Source: Chimaeribacter arupi (GTDB lineage Bacteria; Pseudomonadota; Gammaproteobacteria; Enterobacterales; Enterobacteriaceae). From it: a DNA stretch of 64,000 nt. The stretch is from contig NZ_PJZI01000004.1 in assembly GCF_002858805.1 (NCBI RefSeq), forward strand, positions 1 to 64,000, read 5' to 3'. A program made the position numbers and the translations under genes. Shown one piece after another: positions 8,353 through 18,387 of the stretch. The notes below the pieces were generated by a model. That model was given only the letters and a program-made list of their open reading frames with translations. It was not told the origin of the DNA and did not search any database. Within the stretch, counting starts at the first letter, position 1. Every line of letters begins with the position of its first letter.

Positions 8353-9705
8353 ATGGTTGATAAACAGCATGGTGATGAGCTGAAACGTGGGCTGAAAAAC
8401 CGCCACATTCAGCTTATTGCCCTGGGTGGTGCAATTGGTACCGGGCTTTTCCTGGGCATCGCACAGACAATTAAAATGGCAGGCCCTTCCGTGCTGCTGG
8501 GGTACGCGGTCGCGGGCTTTATCGCCTTCCTGATCATGCGTCAATTAGGGGAAATGGTGGTTGAGGAGCCGGTCGCCGGGTCGTTCAGCCATTTCGCCTA
8601 TAAATACTGGGGTAACTTTGCAGGCTTTGCCTCCGGCTGGAACTACTGGGTGCTGTATGTGCTGGTGGCGATGGCAGAGCTTTCCGCCGTCGGTATCTAT
8701 ATCCAGTACTGGTGGCCGGAGATCCCGACCTGGGTCACCGCCGCGGTGTTCTTTGTGCTGATCAACGCCATTAACCTGACCAACGTCAAAATCTATGGCG
8801 AGATGGAGTTCTGGTTCGCCATTATTAAAGTCGTGGCGATTGTCGGCATGATCGTGTTCGGCGGCTGGCTGCTGCTGAGCGGAAACGGCGGCCCGGAAGC
8901 CACCGTGACCAACCTCTGGGCGCAGGGCGGCTTCTTCCCGAACGGTATCGGCGGGCTGGTGATGGCGATGGCGGTGATCATGTTCTCCTTCGGCGGGCTG
9001 GAGCTTATCGGCATCACGGCGGCGGAAGCGGATAACCCGGACGTCACCATCCCGAAAGCCACCAACCAGGTGATTTACCGTATCCTGATTTTCTATATCG
9101 GCTCGCTGGCGATCCTGCTGTCACTCTACCCGTGGGGCAAAGTGGTGGAAGGCGGCAGCCCGTTCGTGCTGATCTTCCACGCACTGAACAGCAATGTGGT
9201 GGCGACGGTGCTGAACATCGTGGTACTGACGGCGGCGCTGTCGGTGTACAACAGCTGCGTCTACTCCAACAGCCGGATGCTGTACGGCCTGGCGAAACAG
9301 GGCAACGCCCCGAAAGCGCTGATGAGCGTGGACCGCCGTGGCGTGCCGGTGGCCGCGATTGGTATCTCCGCGCTGGCCACCGCACTCTGCGTACTGATCA
9401 ACTACCTGATGCCGGGCAAAGCGTTCGAATTGCTGATGGCGCTGGTGGTGTCCGCGCTGGTGATTAACTGGGCGATGATAAGCCTCGCGCACCTGAAGTT
9501 CCGCAAGGTGAAACGCCTGCAAGGCATTGAGCCGAAGTTCAAGGCGTTCTGGTACCCGTTCAGCAACTACCTCTGCCTGGTCTTTATGGCCGCGATTCTG
9601 GTGATCATGTACCTGACGCCGGGCATCCGTATCTCGGTGATGCTGATCCCGGTCTGGCTGGTTGTCCTCGGCATCGGCTTTATGTTTACCCGCAAACGCG
9701 GCTGA
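8353..9705 (+). CDS. aroP: Aromatic amino acid permease AroP
   Basis: Inner-membrane proton symporter for Phe, Tyr and Trp of the amino acid/polyamine/organocation (APC) family. The 450-aa product is slightly shorter than E. coli AroP (457). It shows the family N-terminus LKNRHIQLIALGGAIGTGLFLG in the first membrane segment, the EEPVAGSFSHFAYKYWG loop and about 12 hydrophobic segments. The C-terminus ends in a short basic tail (FTRKRG). SD GAGG lies just ahead of ATG 8353. TyrR boxes lie in the leader and a strong terminator follows. The close paralogue PheP is a less likely identity given the map position next to pdhR. Confidence 0.95.
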   Translation: MVDKQHGDELKRGLKNRHIQLIALGGAIGTGLFLGIAQTIKMAGPSVLLGYAVAGFIAFLIMRQLGEMVVEEPVAGSFSHFAYKYWGNFAGFASGWNYWVLYVLVAMAELSAVGIYIQYWWPEIPTWVTAAVFFVLINAINLTNVKIYGEMEFWFAIIKVVAIVGMIVFGGWLLLSGNGGPEATVTNLWAQGGFFPNGIGGLVMAMAVIMFSFGGLELIGITAAEADNPDVTIPKATNQVIYRILIFYIGSLAILLSLYPWGKVVEGGSPFVLIFHALNSNVVATVLNIVVLTAALSVYNSCVYSNSRMLYGLAKQGNAPKALMSVDRRGVPVAAIGISALATALCVLINYLMPGKAFELLMALVVSALVINWAMISLAHLKFRKVKRLQGIEPKFKAFWYPFSNYLCLVFMAAILVIMYLTPGIRISVMLIPVWLVVLGIGFMFTRKRG

Positions 9706-9720
9706 CACGGCCCTGTTTGA

Positions 9721-9746
9721 AAGCCCGGCTCCGGCCGGGCTTTTTT
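9721..9746 (+). terminator. Terminator after aroP
   Basis: AGCCCGGC / GCCGGGCT, an 8-bp perfect stem (9722-9729, 9734-9741) with loop TCCG, followed by a T run. Confidence 0.92.
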
Positions 9747-9945
9747 ATGCCTGTCCCTTTCTTGCACGTCGTTAATCCTGTTAATAAATAACCATGTTTG
9801 TTGTTAACTTGCTAACGATCTCACACTTTCACCAGCGTGACTGATTTGTCCATCTCTATAACCATCGGCTTCTGCATAGTGTGCAGCAGAGGGCGCAATA
9901 ATCATCGCCTGACAGCAGTTTTTATCCATCACGGAGAAAAGATCC

Positions 9946-11376
9946 ATGAAAGGTGGGGCGCTTTCGATTAAAGAGAAAATTGGCTATGGGATGGGCGACG
10001 CCGGCTGCAACATGATTGGCGGCGCCATCATGCTCTTTCTCAACTATTTTTATACCGATGTGTTTGGCCTGGCACCGGCGCTGGTGGGCGTATTGCTGCT
10101 CTCCGTGCGGGTTATCGATGCCGTCACAGACCCGATTATGGGGGCGATTGCTGACCGCACCGAAAGCCGTTGGGGGCGTTTCCGCCCTTACCTGCTCTGG
10201 ATTTCCGTGCCGTATGTGCTGTTCAGCGTGCTGATGTTTACCACCCCGGAGTGGAGCTACAACAGCAAGGTGATCTATGCCTTTGTCACCTATTTCCTGA
10301 TGTCTTTGACCTACACCGCCATCAATATTCCTTACTGTTCACTGGGCGGCGTGATCACCGCTGACCCGCATGAACGCGTCTCCTGCCAGTCTTACCGCTT
10401 CTTTATGGTCGGCATCGCCACCCTGATCCTCTCCTCTACCCTGCTGCCGATGGCAGAGTTTTTTGGCGGTGATGACCGGGCGCGCGGCTACCAGATGTCG
10501 ATGGGCGTGATGGCGGTGATTGCGCTGTTTATGTTCCTGTTCTGTTTTGCCACCGTGCGTGAGCGCATCCAGCCCGCGGTGCCGAGCCGCGACGCGCTGA
10601 AAGCGGACATGAAAGATGTGTGGAAAAATGACCAGTGGGTGCGCATTCTGCTGCTGACGCTGTGCAACGTCTGCCCCGGCTTTATCCGCATGGCGGCCAC
10701 CATGTACTACGTCACCTGGGTGATGGGGCAATCCGCCTCCTTCGCCAGCTTCTTTATCAGCCTGGGCGTGGTCGGCATGATGATTGGCGCCGCGCTGGCC
10801 AAGCCGCTGACCGACAAGTTCTGCAAGCTGAAAGTCTTCTTCTGGACCAACATCGTGCTGGCGATCTTCTCCAGCGGCTTTTACTTCCTTGACCCGCACC
10901 TCACCCCGTTGATTCTGGTCGCCTATTTTGTGCTGAACATCCTGCACCAGATCCCGTCCCCGCTGCACTGGTCACTGATGGCTGACGTGGATGATTACGG
11001 CGAGTGGAAAACCGGCAAACGCATCACCGGCATCAGCTTCTCCGGTAACCTGTTCTTCCTGAAAGTCGGGTTGGCGATTGCCGGGGCGATGGTGGGCTTC
11101 CTGCTCTCGTTCTATGGTTATGATGCCGGGGCGAAACAACAGAGCGCGTCTGCCGTGAACGGCATTGTGCTGCTGTTCACCGTGATCCCGGGGGTGGGTT
11201 ACCTGATCACCGCCGGGGTGGTTCGCCTGCTGAAAGTTGACCGCAGCCTGATGGCACAGATTCAGCTTGATTTGGAAAAACGCCGCCAGAACTACCGTGA
11301 GCTGGCGCAGTACAAGGGCAGCAAGCACCCTGGGGGTGCCGCCCTGATTGCCGCAGATAAGGAGCCGCAGGCATGA
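9946..11376 (+). CDS. GPH-family sugar:cation symporter
   Basis: Membrane transporter of the glycoside-pentoside-hexuronide (GPH) family, the group of MelB, XynP/XylP and YagG-type proteins. The 476-aa product has about 12 membrane segments and the family motifs GYGMGDAGCN at the N-terminus and RVIDAVTDPIMGAIADRTESRWGRFRPYLL (cytoplasmic loop 2-3, split here over residues about 52-82). SD GGAG lies nine bases before ATG 9946. Its last codons overlap the GH43 gene by ATGA, so the pair is translationally coupled. From that partner I infer uptake of arabino-oligosaccharides or related pentosides; substrate cannot be read from the sequence. The pair is absent between aroP and ampE in E. coli K-12. 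Confidence 0.85.
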   Translation: MKGGALSIKEKIGYGMGDAGCNMIGGAIMLFLNYFYTDVFGLAPALVGVLLLSVRVIDAVTDPIMGAIADRTESRWGRFRPYLLWISVPYVLFSVLMFTTPEWSYNSKVIYAFVTYFLMSLTYTAINIPYCSLGGVITADPHERVSCQSYRFFMVGIATLILSSTLLPMAEFFGGDDRARGYQMSMGVMAVIALFMFLFCFATVRERIQPAVPSRDALKADMKDVWKNDQWVRILLLTLCNVCPGFIRMAATMYYVTWVMGQSASFASFFISLGVVGMMIGAALAKPLTDKFCKLKVFFWTNIVLAIFSSGFYFLDPHLTPLILVAYFVLNILHQIPSPLHWSLMADVDDYGEWKTGKRITGISFSGNLFFLKVGLAIAGAMVGFLLSFYGYDAGAKQQSASAVNGIVLLFTVIPGVGYLITAGVVRLLKVDRSLMAQIQLDLEKRRQNYRELAQYKGSKHPGGAALIAADKEPQA

Positions 11377-12329
11377 CCGTAACACGTTACCCTAACCCGC
11401 TGATTACCCAGCGTGCCGACCCGTTTATCTATCGCCATGATGACGGACACTACTACTTTATTGCCTCGGTGCCGGAATATGACCGGCTGGAGCTGCGCCG
11501 TGCGCCTTCACTGGAGGCGCTGGCGACCGCCGAGCCGTACATTGTCTGGCGCAAGCCGGAAAACGGCCCGATGAGTGCGCTTATCTGGGCACCGGAACTG
11601 CACCGGGTCGACGGCAAATGGATCATCTACTTTGCCGCTGCGCCGTCAAAAACCATCGTTGACGGCCTGTTCCAGCACCGGATGTATGCACTGGAGTGCG
11701 CGGAGGATGACCCGCTGCGCGGCCGTTGGATTGAGCGCGGGCGCATCTATACCCAGTTCGACAGCTTTTCACTGGATGCCACCACCTTTGAGCACCAGGG
11801 GAAACGTTACTATCTGTGGGCGCAGAAAGACCCGGCGATCCGCGGCAACTCCAACCTCTACCTGTGTGAAATGGAGAATGCCTGGCGGCTGAAAGGCACT
11901 CCGGTCATGCTGAGCAAACCGGAGCTGGAGTGGGAAACGCGCGGCTTCTGGGTGAATGAGGGGCCGGCGGTCATTGTGCATGGCGAACGGATTTTCATCA
12001 GTTATTCCGCCAGCGCCACCGACGAGAACTACTGCATCGGCCTGCTCTGGGCGGATATTCACAGTAACCTGATGAACCCGGCCAGCTGGCAGAAATCCCC
12101 CACGCCGGTCTTTACCACCAGCTGGGAAAACCGCCAGTTCGGGCCGGGGCATAACAGCTTTACCGTGAATGCGCAGGGTGGTGATGTGCTGGTTTACCAT
12201 GCCCGTAACTACACCGAGATTGAAGGCGATCCGCTTTACGATCCTAACCGCCACACCCGCATTAAAGATCTCGAGTGGGACAAACAAGGGATGCCGGTAT
12301 TCGGCGTGCCGCCTGCGGATAACCGCTGA
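11373..12329 (+). CDS. Glycoside hydrolase family 43, probable exo-arabinofuranosidase
   Basis: Five-bladed beta-propeller glycosidase of GH43. The 318-aa product has no signal peptide, so it acts in the cytoplasm on imported oligosaccharides. Candidate catalytic residues fit the family: base Asp16 in QRADPFIY, pKa-modulating Asp134 in SLDATTF, and acid Glu195 in WVNEGPAV. The WAPELHRVDGKWIIYFAA segment (71-88) is typical of the arabinan-active exo-enzymes (subfamily 26-like). Release of L-arabinose from 1,5-alpha-arabino-oligosaccharides is therefore the best guess; beta-xylosidase is the main alternative. The start overlaps the transporter stop (ATGA). No dedicated regulator gene lies beside the pair. 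Confidence 0.82.
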   Translation: MTVTRYPNPLITQRADPFIYRHDDGHYYFIASVPEYDRLELRRAPSLEALATAEPYIVWRKPENGPMSALIWAPELHRVDGKWIIYFAAAPSKTIVDGLFQHRMYALECAEDDPLRGRWIERGRIYTQFDSFSLDATTFEHQGKRYYLWAQKDPAIRGNSNLYLCEMENAWRLKGTPVMLSKPELEWETRGFWVNEGPAVIVHGERIFISYSASATDENYCIGLLWADIHSNLMNPASWQKSPTPVFTTSWENRQFGPGHNSFTVNAQGGDVLVYHARNYTEIEGDPLYDPNRHTRIKDLEWDKQGMPVFGVPPADNR

Positions 12330-12411
12330 CGGCGCACGGCGTCGCATCAGTGAAATGAGCAGACTGATGCAACGCCCCGCATCCTGAGAAGGCCGGTTAA
12401 CGCCGGCCACA

Positions 12412-12439
12412 AAAAAAGCACGGCGCGCCGTGCTTTTTT
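12412..12439. terminator. Bidirectional terminator between GH43 and ampE
   Basis: A perfect 14+14 bp palindrome centred at 12425/12426 (GCACGGCG / CGCCGTGC core) flanked by A6 on the left and T6 on the right. It can end both the GH43 operon and the convergent ampDE transcript. A second smaller hairpin, GGCCGG / CCGGCC, lies at 12391-12408. Confidence 0.93.
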
Positions 12440-12475
12440 ATTTGTTGCCCGTTACCTGCTGCCCGGTTCCGCCGT

Positions 12476-12505
12476 CAGGTCAGGTCAGGTCAGGTCAGGT
12501 CAGGT
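12476..12505. repeat. Pentanucleotide tandem repeat (CAGGT)x6
   Basis: Six exact copies of CAGGT in a row, overlapping the last codons of ampE. On the minus strand the ampE stop TGA lies in the first unit, so changes in copy number would alter the 3' untranslated spacer and not the protein. Confidence 0.95.
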
Positions 12506-13354
12506 TAATGTGCCGTAGATGGTCAGCAGCGCCACCACGACTACGATGATCATGGTCACCTTTTTCGCCATCGCTACCGCCGCACGTGGGGTCTGAATCG
12601 GGTCCAGATGCGGCTCACGCGCCAGCGAGAACTGGGCCAGCCCGGTCAGCACGGTATATTGCGACGTACGACGATCCCAGATTGAGGCAAACCACGCCGG
12701 CAGCGCCCGTTCACCGTGCCCCAGCAGCGCATAGGCAACCCCGGCCAGCCGCACCGGCACCCAGTCCAACAGATGCAAAAGCGCATCAATGCCGGATTGC
12801 GCCCGCAGCAGCGGCGAGCCGTAGCGCGCCAGCCAGCTCTGGTAAGCGCGCAGGAAAGCGTACCCGGCCAGCGCCACGGGCCCGTAAGGCCCGCACAGCA
12901 CAAACCAGAACAGCGGGGCCAGGTAGTAGCGGAAGTTAATCCACAGCAGCGCATTTTGCAGTTCACGCAACCGCAGCTCCTGGGAGCAATCCACCGGCAA
13001 GCCGTGGATCAGCGCCAGCTCACCTGCCAGATTTTCACAGGCACGGGCATCCCCCTGCCGGGCGGCTTTCAGGTACGCGCGGTAGTGGCGGCGTTTACTG
13101 CCGGCACCAATGCACAGCAGGCCAATCAATACCCACAGCAGCAGCGTCAGCACACCGAAGAATAACCCGTGCACCACCCATAAAATGCCCCACACCACAC
13201 CAAGCCAGCACAACAGCATCAGCACCGTTTTCGGCCATGACGCGCCCCGGCTGCGCTGGAAAACCCGCTCCAGCCGGTGATCGAGCTGCCAGTGTTCGCC
13301 CAGTTTAAACAGGCGCTCCCATGCTAAAACCAGCAATAAAGTAAAAAGCGTCAT
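12500..13354 (-). CDS. ampE: AmpE, inner-membrane protein linked to beta-lactamase regulation
   Basis: Integral membrane protein of the AmpE/CobD-like group, encoded after ampD. Its biochemical role is unsettled; it has been linked to signalling in AmpC induction. The 284-aa product equals the E. coli length and keeps the family landmarks [17 protein letters not shown] near the N-terminus, [22 protein letters not shown] mid-protein, and [29 protein letters not shown]. About four hydrophobic segments are visible, one at the very C-terminus. It lies 44 bases after ampD. Its stop codon falls in the CAGGT repeat. Confidence 0.95.
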   Translation of the reverse strand: MTLFTLLLVLAWERLFKLGEHWQLDHRLERVFQRSRGASWPKTVLMLLCWLGVVWGILWVVHGLFFGVLTLLLWVLIGLLCIGAGSKRRHYRAYLKAARQGDARACENLAGELALIHGLPVDCSQELRLRELQNALLWINFRYYLAPLFWFVLCGPYGPVALAGYAFLRAYQSWLARYGSPLLRAQSGIDALLHLLDWVPVRLAGVAYALLGHGERALPAWFASIWDRRTSQYTVLTGLAQFSLAREPHLDPIQTPRAAVAMAKKVTMIIVVVVALLTIYGTLT

Positions 13355-13398
13355 CTGCCGAAGTATCCCCTTATTTCACGCGTATCCAACCGGGTGCC

Positions 13399-13950
13399 TT
13401 ATGGCTGCACGGCACTGAGTCGCTGACGATAACCCGCCCAGTCAAATGCCGGGCCGGGGTCGGTCTTGCGCCCTGGCGCCACATCACTGTGGCCGGTAAT
13501 GTTTTCTACAGTAATAGGATACGCGCTAATTAACAATTCGCTGACATCAGTCAGGCTCCGGTATTGTGCCTCGGTAAACGGCAGCGTGTCGGTGCCTTCC
13601 AGCTCAATACCGATGGAGAAATCGTTGCAGCGCTCACGCCCCTGCCACTGTGACACCCCCGCGTGCCAGGCACGATCGTTGAAAGAGACATACTGCACGA
13701 TCTCGCCATCACGCCGGATCAGGCAGTGGGCAGCGACCCGCAGGGTATGGATCTCTGCAAAGAACGGGTCCGCCTGCGGATCCAGCGTGCCGGTAAACAG
13801 CTGGTCAATATACGGGCCGCCAAACCGGCCGGGCGGCAGGCTGATATTATGAATAATCAACAGGCTCGGCACGGTATCCGCCGGGCGTTGATCATAATGC
13901 GGCGACACCACTTTTCTGACCCCGGTCAGCCACCCTTTTTCCAGTTCCAT
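13399..13950 (-). CDS. ampD: Cytoplasmic 1,6-anhydro-MurNAc-L-alanine amidase
   Basis: Zinc amidase that removes peptides from anhydro-muropeptides during cell wall recycling, and so keeps AmpR from inducing AmpC beta-lactamase. The 183-aa product matches E. coli length exactly. The zinc ligands are recognisable as His34 (LLIIHNISLPP), His154 (NITGHSDVAPGRK) and Asp164 (KTDPGP), with Glu in the SIGIELEGTD segment. No signal peptide is present, consistent with a cytoplasmic enzyme. It is divergent from nadC (126 bp apart) and upstream of ampE in an operon. Confidence 0.98.
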   Translation of the reverse strand: MELEKGWLTGVRKVVSPHYDQRPADTVPSLLIIHNISLPPGRFGGPYIDQLFTGTLDPQADPFFAEIHTLRVAAHCLIRRDGEIVQYVSFNDRAWHAGVSQWQGRERCNDFSIGIELEGTDTLPFTEAQYRSLTDVSELLISAYPITVENITGHSDVAPGRKTDPGPAFDWAGYRQRLSAVQP

Positions 13951-14055
13951 CCTCTCCCCTCCCCGTGGCCGGGTATTGCCTGTGGCCGGTACGCGTCACG
14001 GCCCGATATGGTACTTATCCGGGCAACAGGGTAGCATGTTTCCCCTACCCCCTAA

Positions 14056-14967
<912 letters not shown>

Positions 14968-14974
14968 GTGACCG

Positions 14975-14998
14975 GCTCCCGGCCGCCATACCGGGAGC
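14975..14998 (+). terminator. Hairpin after nadC
   Basis: Perfect 8-bp stem GCTCCCGG / CCGGGAGC (14975-14982, 14991-14998) eight bases after the nadC stop. There is no T run, so it is either a weak terminator or a 3'-end stabilising hairpin. Confidence 0.5.
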
Positions 14999-15196
14999 TG
15001 TTGCGCTGTTATACGCCTCTTTTTCTCCTGCGGTTTTCCATTCCTCACAGCCTGCGATCCTGATTCCACTCTTTTTTGTAACCCGCTGAATACCGGTTTT
15101 TTATTCCGGGCCACGCCGAACACTGAAGCCTTGCCGCTGGCACCCCGCAGCCCGGATGCTTACCGTGGCGGCACCTTAATCCAGCGGAGTGAACAT

Positions 15197-15634
15197 ATGC
15201 ATTACCAGCAAGGCTTTACCCTGATCGAGTTGATGGTGGTGATTGCCATCATCGCAATTCTGAGTGCCGTCGGCATACCGGCCTACCAGAGTTACATCCA
15301 GAAAGCCGCCCTGACCGACATGCTGCAGGCGATGACCCCTTACAAAATGGCGACGGAACTTTGCGCCATTGAACAGGGGGCGTTAACCGGCTGCAACCTC
15401 GGCGCAGCGGGGATCCCAGCCAGTAAATCCACTCACTATGTCAGCGGTGTGACGGTGACTAACGGCGTTATTACCCTGACCGGGCAGGCCGCATTGAATG
15501 GCCTGAGTGTGACCATGACCCCGGTGCCGGACGCGCAGGCCGGCGGGCTGGTATGGCAGCGCCGGTGTGCGGCAACGGGTGAGTTGCAAACGCTGTGCGA
15601 AGAGGTATTCCGGTTTGAGGCGGGGAATGCATGA
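15197..15634 (+). CDS. ppdD: Type IV major prepilin PpdD
   Basis: Major pilin of the enterobacterial type IV pilus. The 145-aa product starts with a short leader MHYQQG followed by FTLIELMVVIAIIAILSAVG, the class III (type IVa) cleavage site and hydrophobic assembly helix; Glu5 of the mature protein is present. Two cysteines near the C-terminus (RRCAATG...TLCEEVF) probably form the D-loop disulfide. The ATG at 15197 is chosen over an in-frame upstream start at 15131 because it has an SD (GGAGT) and gives the proper short prepilin leader. Its stop overlaps the start of hofB. E. coli PpdD is 146 aa. Confidence 0.96.
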   Translation: MHYQQGFTLIELMVVIAIIAILSAVGIPAYQSYIQKAALTDMLQAMTPYKMATELCAIEQGALTGCNLGAAGIPASKSTHYVSGVTVTNGVITLTGQAALNGLSVTMTPVPDAQAGGLVWQRRCAATGELQTLCEEVFRFEAGNA

Positions 15635-17064
15635 TGCCGGTCACCGAAGAACAAACGGCCGCGCTGCGCCGGATTTGCGCGCGGTATCAGGCGGTGATTA
15701 TCCGCCATGATGCACAGCATCTGCATGTCGCGGCGCAGGCTGACGTGCTGGACGCGCTCAGCGAAGCCCTGCGCTTTGCCTGCCCACAGGCGTTGCACAC
15801 GGAGTGCTGGCCTGCGGCACGCCTGGAACAGGCCCGGCAGACAGCACCTGAGACGACGGCAGCGTCGCCTGGCCCCTTTCATGCTCCGGCAGATGCCGCA
15901 CAGGCGGATGACAATACCCCGGCGGCCCTCTTTATCCGGGAGATGTTGCTGCTGGCGTTGCAGCGGCGAGCCTCAGACATTCACCTTGAGCCGTATGCCG
16001 GGCATTATCGCCTGCGGCTGCGGATTGACGGCGTCTTACAGGAGAGCGCCCCGCCACCGGCTGAGTTGGGCAACCAGATCATTGCGCGCCTTAAAGTGAT
16101 GGGCAAGCTGGATATTGCCGAGCGACGCCTGCCGCAGGATGGGCAGTGTACCGTGCAGTGCGGTGGGCAGCCGCTCGCCCTGCGCCTCTCTTCTTTACCG
16201 ACCCTGTACGGTGAAAAATTGGTGTTGCGCCTGCAACAAGGGCCGCAACAGGCACCGGATATAGCGCAGTTAGGCATGACGCCGGAGGCACTGGCCTGTT
16301 TCCGGCGCGTGCTGGCGCAGCCACAGGGGCTGGTTCTGGTCACCGGCCCGACCGGCAGCGGCAAAACCGTCACGATCTACAGTGGGCTGAAGCAGCTCAA
16401 CAGCCCGGCGCATAACCTCTGTAGTGTGGAAGATCCGGTCGAGATTCCGGTGGAGGGCATCAACCAGACGCAGGTCAACCCGAAAGCAGAACTGAGCTTT
16501 GCGCGCATTCTGCGGGCGCTGCTGCGCCAGGACCCGGACATCATCATGGTGGGTGAAATCCGTGATGCGGAAACCGCAGAGATTGCGGTGAATGCCGCGC
16601 AGACCGGGCATCTGGTGCTGTCGACGCTGCATACCAACTCAACAACTGAGACGCTGGTGCGGCTGAACCAGATGGGCATTGAGGGCTACCTTATCGCCTC
16701 CTGCCTGAAGCTGGTGATCGCCCAGCGACTGGTGCGCCGCCTCTGCCCCTATTGCCGCACCCGCAGCCCTGACCCGTCGCCCCTGCCGCCGGGAAGCACC
16801 GGCGGGCCGCTGTTTCCCTGGCGGGCGGCAGGCTGTGACCACTGTTGTGCCGGGTACTATGGCCGTACCGGTTTATATGAAATGCTGGTGGTCACCCCGG
16901 AAATTCAACAGGCGTTAACCCGGCAGGCCACGGTACAGGAGCTGGCAGAGATTGCCCGGCATCAGGGCCAGGCCTCGTTATTGGATGTGGGCCTGGCCCT
17001 GGCGGCAGAGGGCACCACGTCACTGGAGGAAGTGTACCGGGTGGTGGGGGCACAAGATGGCTGA
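15631..17064 (+). CDS. hofB: Type IV pilus assembly ATPase (PilB/GspE family)
   Basis: Cytoplasmic hexameric ATPase that powers pilin polymerisation. The 477-aa product carries Walker A GPTGSGKT (about residues 239-246), the Asp and His boxes, Walker B (DIIMVGEIRDAETAEIA) and a C-terminal four-cysteine zinc-binding region (LCPYC ... CDHCC). The N-terminal domain is short compared with PilB, as in E. coli HofB (461 aa). It begins at ATG 15631, overlapping the ppdD stop; a second ATG follows at once. Its 3' end overlaps hofC by eight bases, so ppdD-hofB-hofC is a tightly coupled operon. Confidence 0.95.
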   Translation: MMPVTEEQTAALRRICARYQAVIIRHDAQHLHVAAQADVLDALSEALRFACPQALHTECWPAARLEQARQTAPETTAASPGPFHAPADAAQADDNTPAALFIREMLLLALQRRASDIHLEPYAGHYRLRLRIDGVLQESAPPPAELGNQIIARLKVMGKLDIAERRLPQDGQCTVQCGGQPLALRLSSLPTLYGEKLVLRLQQGPQQAPDIAQLGMTPEALACFRRVLAQPQGLVLVTGPTGSGKTVTIYSGLKQLNSPAHNLCSVEDPVEIPVEGINQTQVNPKAELSFARILRALLRQDPDIIMVGEIRDAETAEIAVNAAQTGHLVLSTLHTNSTTETLVRLNQMGIEGYLIASCLKLVIAQRLVRRLCPYCRTRSPDPSPLPPGSTGGPLFPWRAAGCDHCCAGYYGRTGLYEMLVVTPEIQQALTRQATVQELAEIARHQGQASLLDVGLALAAEGTTSLEEVYRVVGAQDG

Positions 17065-18262
17065 GCTTTGCCTGTTCCGGTGGCAAGCCATAGACCTTCA
17101 GGGGCAGTTTCAACAGGGCGATCTGCTGGCTGCCGGTAAGCAGGCGGCGCTTGAACAGATTATCGAACAGGGGCTGCAACCGCTGCGGATCGTGTCTCTG
17201 GGCCGGTTACGTAAACGCGACTGGACACCTACGGAGCGCACTGCGCTGTTTCAGCAACTGGCTACCCTGCTGCAAGCCGGGCTGCCGCTGATGGAGAGCC
17301 TCACCCTGCTGGCGGAGGGGCACCCCAGGCCGGGCTGGCGCTGTGTTTTGCAGGACGTGGCGGCCCGGATTGCAGACGGCCTGCCGCTCTCAGTGGGGCT
17401 GGCGCGTTACCCCGCGGTGTTTCCGGCTATCTGTCTCCAGATGATGGAAGTCGGTGAGCTGACAGGCAATATCGATCACTGCTGCCAGCAATTTTCTCAA
17501 CTGGAGGAGCGGGCCCAGCGGTTGCGCCAAAGGATCAGCAAGGCGGTACGTTACCCGCTGATTGTCAGTGCAATTGCGCTGTTGGTTTGTATCCTGATGC
17601 TGACGCTGGTGCTGCCGGCTTTTGCAGCGATTTACCAGAGCTTTAATGCCCCGCTGCCGTGGTTTACCCAGGCGCTGATAAGCTGTTCTCACTGGCTTAT
17701 CACACAAGGGCCGTGGCTGCTTATGCTGCTGGTGATGGCAGCACTGGGGTATGGTTTCCGGCTCCATCCCCAGCCGCGCTGGCAACAACGGGAACAGCAA
17801 CTGCTGTTGCGCCTGCCCCTGATTGCCGGGCTGATTCAGGGCGGCAGCATTGCCCAGATTTTTTCGACGCTGGCCCTGACCCAGCGGGCCGGGCTGGACT
17901 TGCTTACCGGTTTGCAGGCGGCAGCCAGAGCCGTTCCCAATCTCTGTTACCAGCAGGCCGTGATGCGGGTTCAGCAACAGGTGAGCCAGGGTGTGCCTCT
18001 GCACCAGGCGATTGCCGCAGAGCCGCTGTTTACCCCATTGTGCCGGCAGCTTACGCGGGTCGGTGAGGAGTCCGGCTCACTGGACACCCTGCTGGCAAGG
18101 CTGGCGCAATGGTACGAACAGCAAACCATGCAACAGGCTGAGGGGCTGGCGCAAACGCTGGAGCCGCTGATGATGGTGGTGATGGGCTGCATCGTGGGTG
18201 GGCTGGTGATCGCCATGTACCTGCCGATTTTCCAGCTGGGCAGTGTGATGGGCAATGGGTAA
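17057..18262 (+). CDS. hofC: Type IV pilus inner-membrane platform protein (PilC/GspF family)
   Basis: Polytopic platform protein that docks the assembly ATPase. The 401-aa product matches E. coli HofC (400). It has two repeated T2SSF helical domains (around QQLATLLQAGLPLMESL and LTQRAGLDLLTGLQAA), with membrane helices after the first domain and near the C-terminus (VVMGCIVGGLVIAMYLPIFQL). A longer in-frame start at 16952 would overlap hofB by more than 100 bases, so the ATG at 17057 (MAELCLFRW) is chosen. The prepilin peptidase and outer-membrane secretin are not in the window. Confidence 0.94.
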   Translation: MAELCLFRWQAIDLQGQFQQGDLLAAGKQAALEQIIEQGLQPLRIVSLGRLRKRDWTPTERTALFQQLATLLQAGLPLMESLTLLAEGHPRPGWRCVLQDVAARIADGLPLSVGLARYPAVFPAICLQMMEVGELTGNIDHCCQQFSQLEERAQRLRQRISKAVRYPLIVSAIALLVCILMLTLVLPAFAAIYQSFNAPLPWFTQALISCSHWLITQGPWLLMLLVMAALGYGFRLHPQPRWQQREQQLLLRLPLIAGLIQGGSIAQIFSTLALTQRAGLDLLTGLQAAARAVPNLCYQQAVMRVQQQVSQGVPLHQAIAAEPLFTPLCRQLTRVGEESGSLDTLLARLAQWYEQQTMQQAEGLAQTLEPLMMVVMGCIVGGLVIAMYLPIFQLGSVMGNG

Positions 18263-18295
18263 ATGAAGTGAGTAGTGGGTAAATGCAATGATAGC
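18256..18295. repeat. Imperfect 20-bp tandem duplication at the hofC stop
   Basis: TGGGTAAATG recurs exactly 20 bp apart (18256-18265, 18276-18285), with partly matching following bases. The hofC TAA stop lies in the first copy. Confidence 0.6.
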
Positions 18296-18318
18296 GGTTA
18301 CCAAACGCGTACACAGCG

Positions 18319-18379
18319 CAGGAATCAGTGTGCCGGGCTCAGGGCTCAGGAATCAGCGATTAAACATCAGGAACCAGTG
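18319..18379. repeat. Three 12-bp repeats CAGGAAYCAGYG
   Basis: Copies at 18319-18330, 18347-18358 and 18368-18379 lie between the convergent genes hofC and guaC. No function is evident. Confidence 0.6.
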
Positions 18380-18387
18380 AGAGGAGA

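Noticed and set aside
9849-9929. Two TCCATC motifs upstream of the GPH transporter as AraC-type sites
   Set aside because: The partner AGC half-sites are missing or wrongly spaced, so AraC control cannot be supported.
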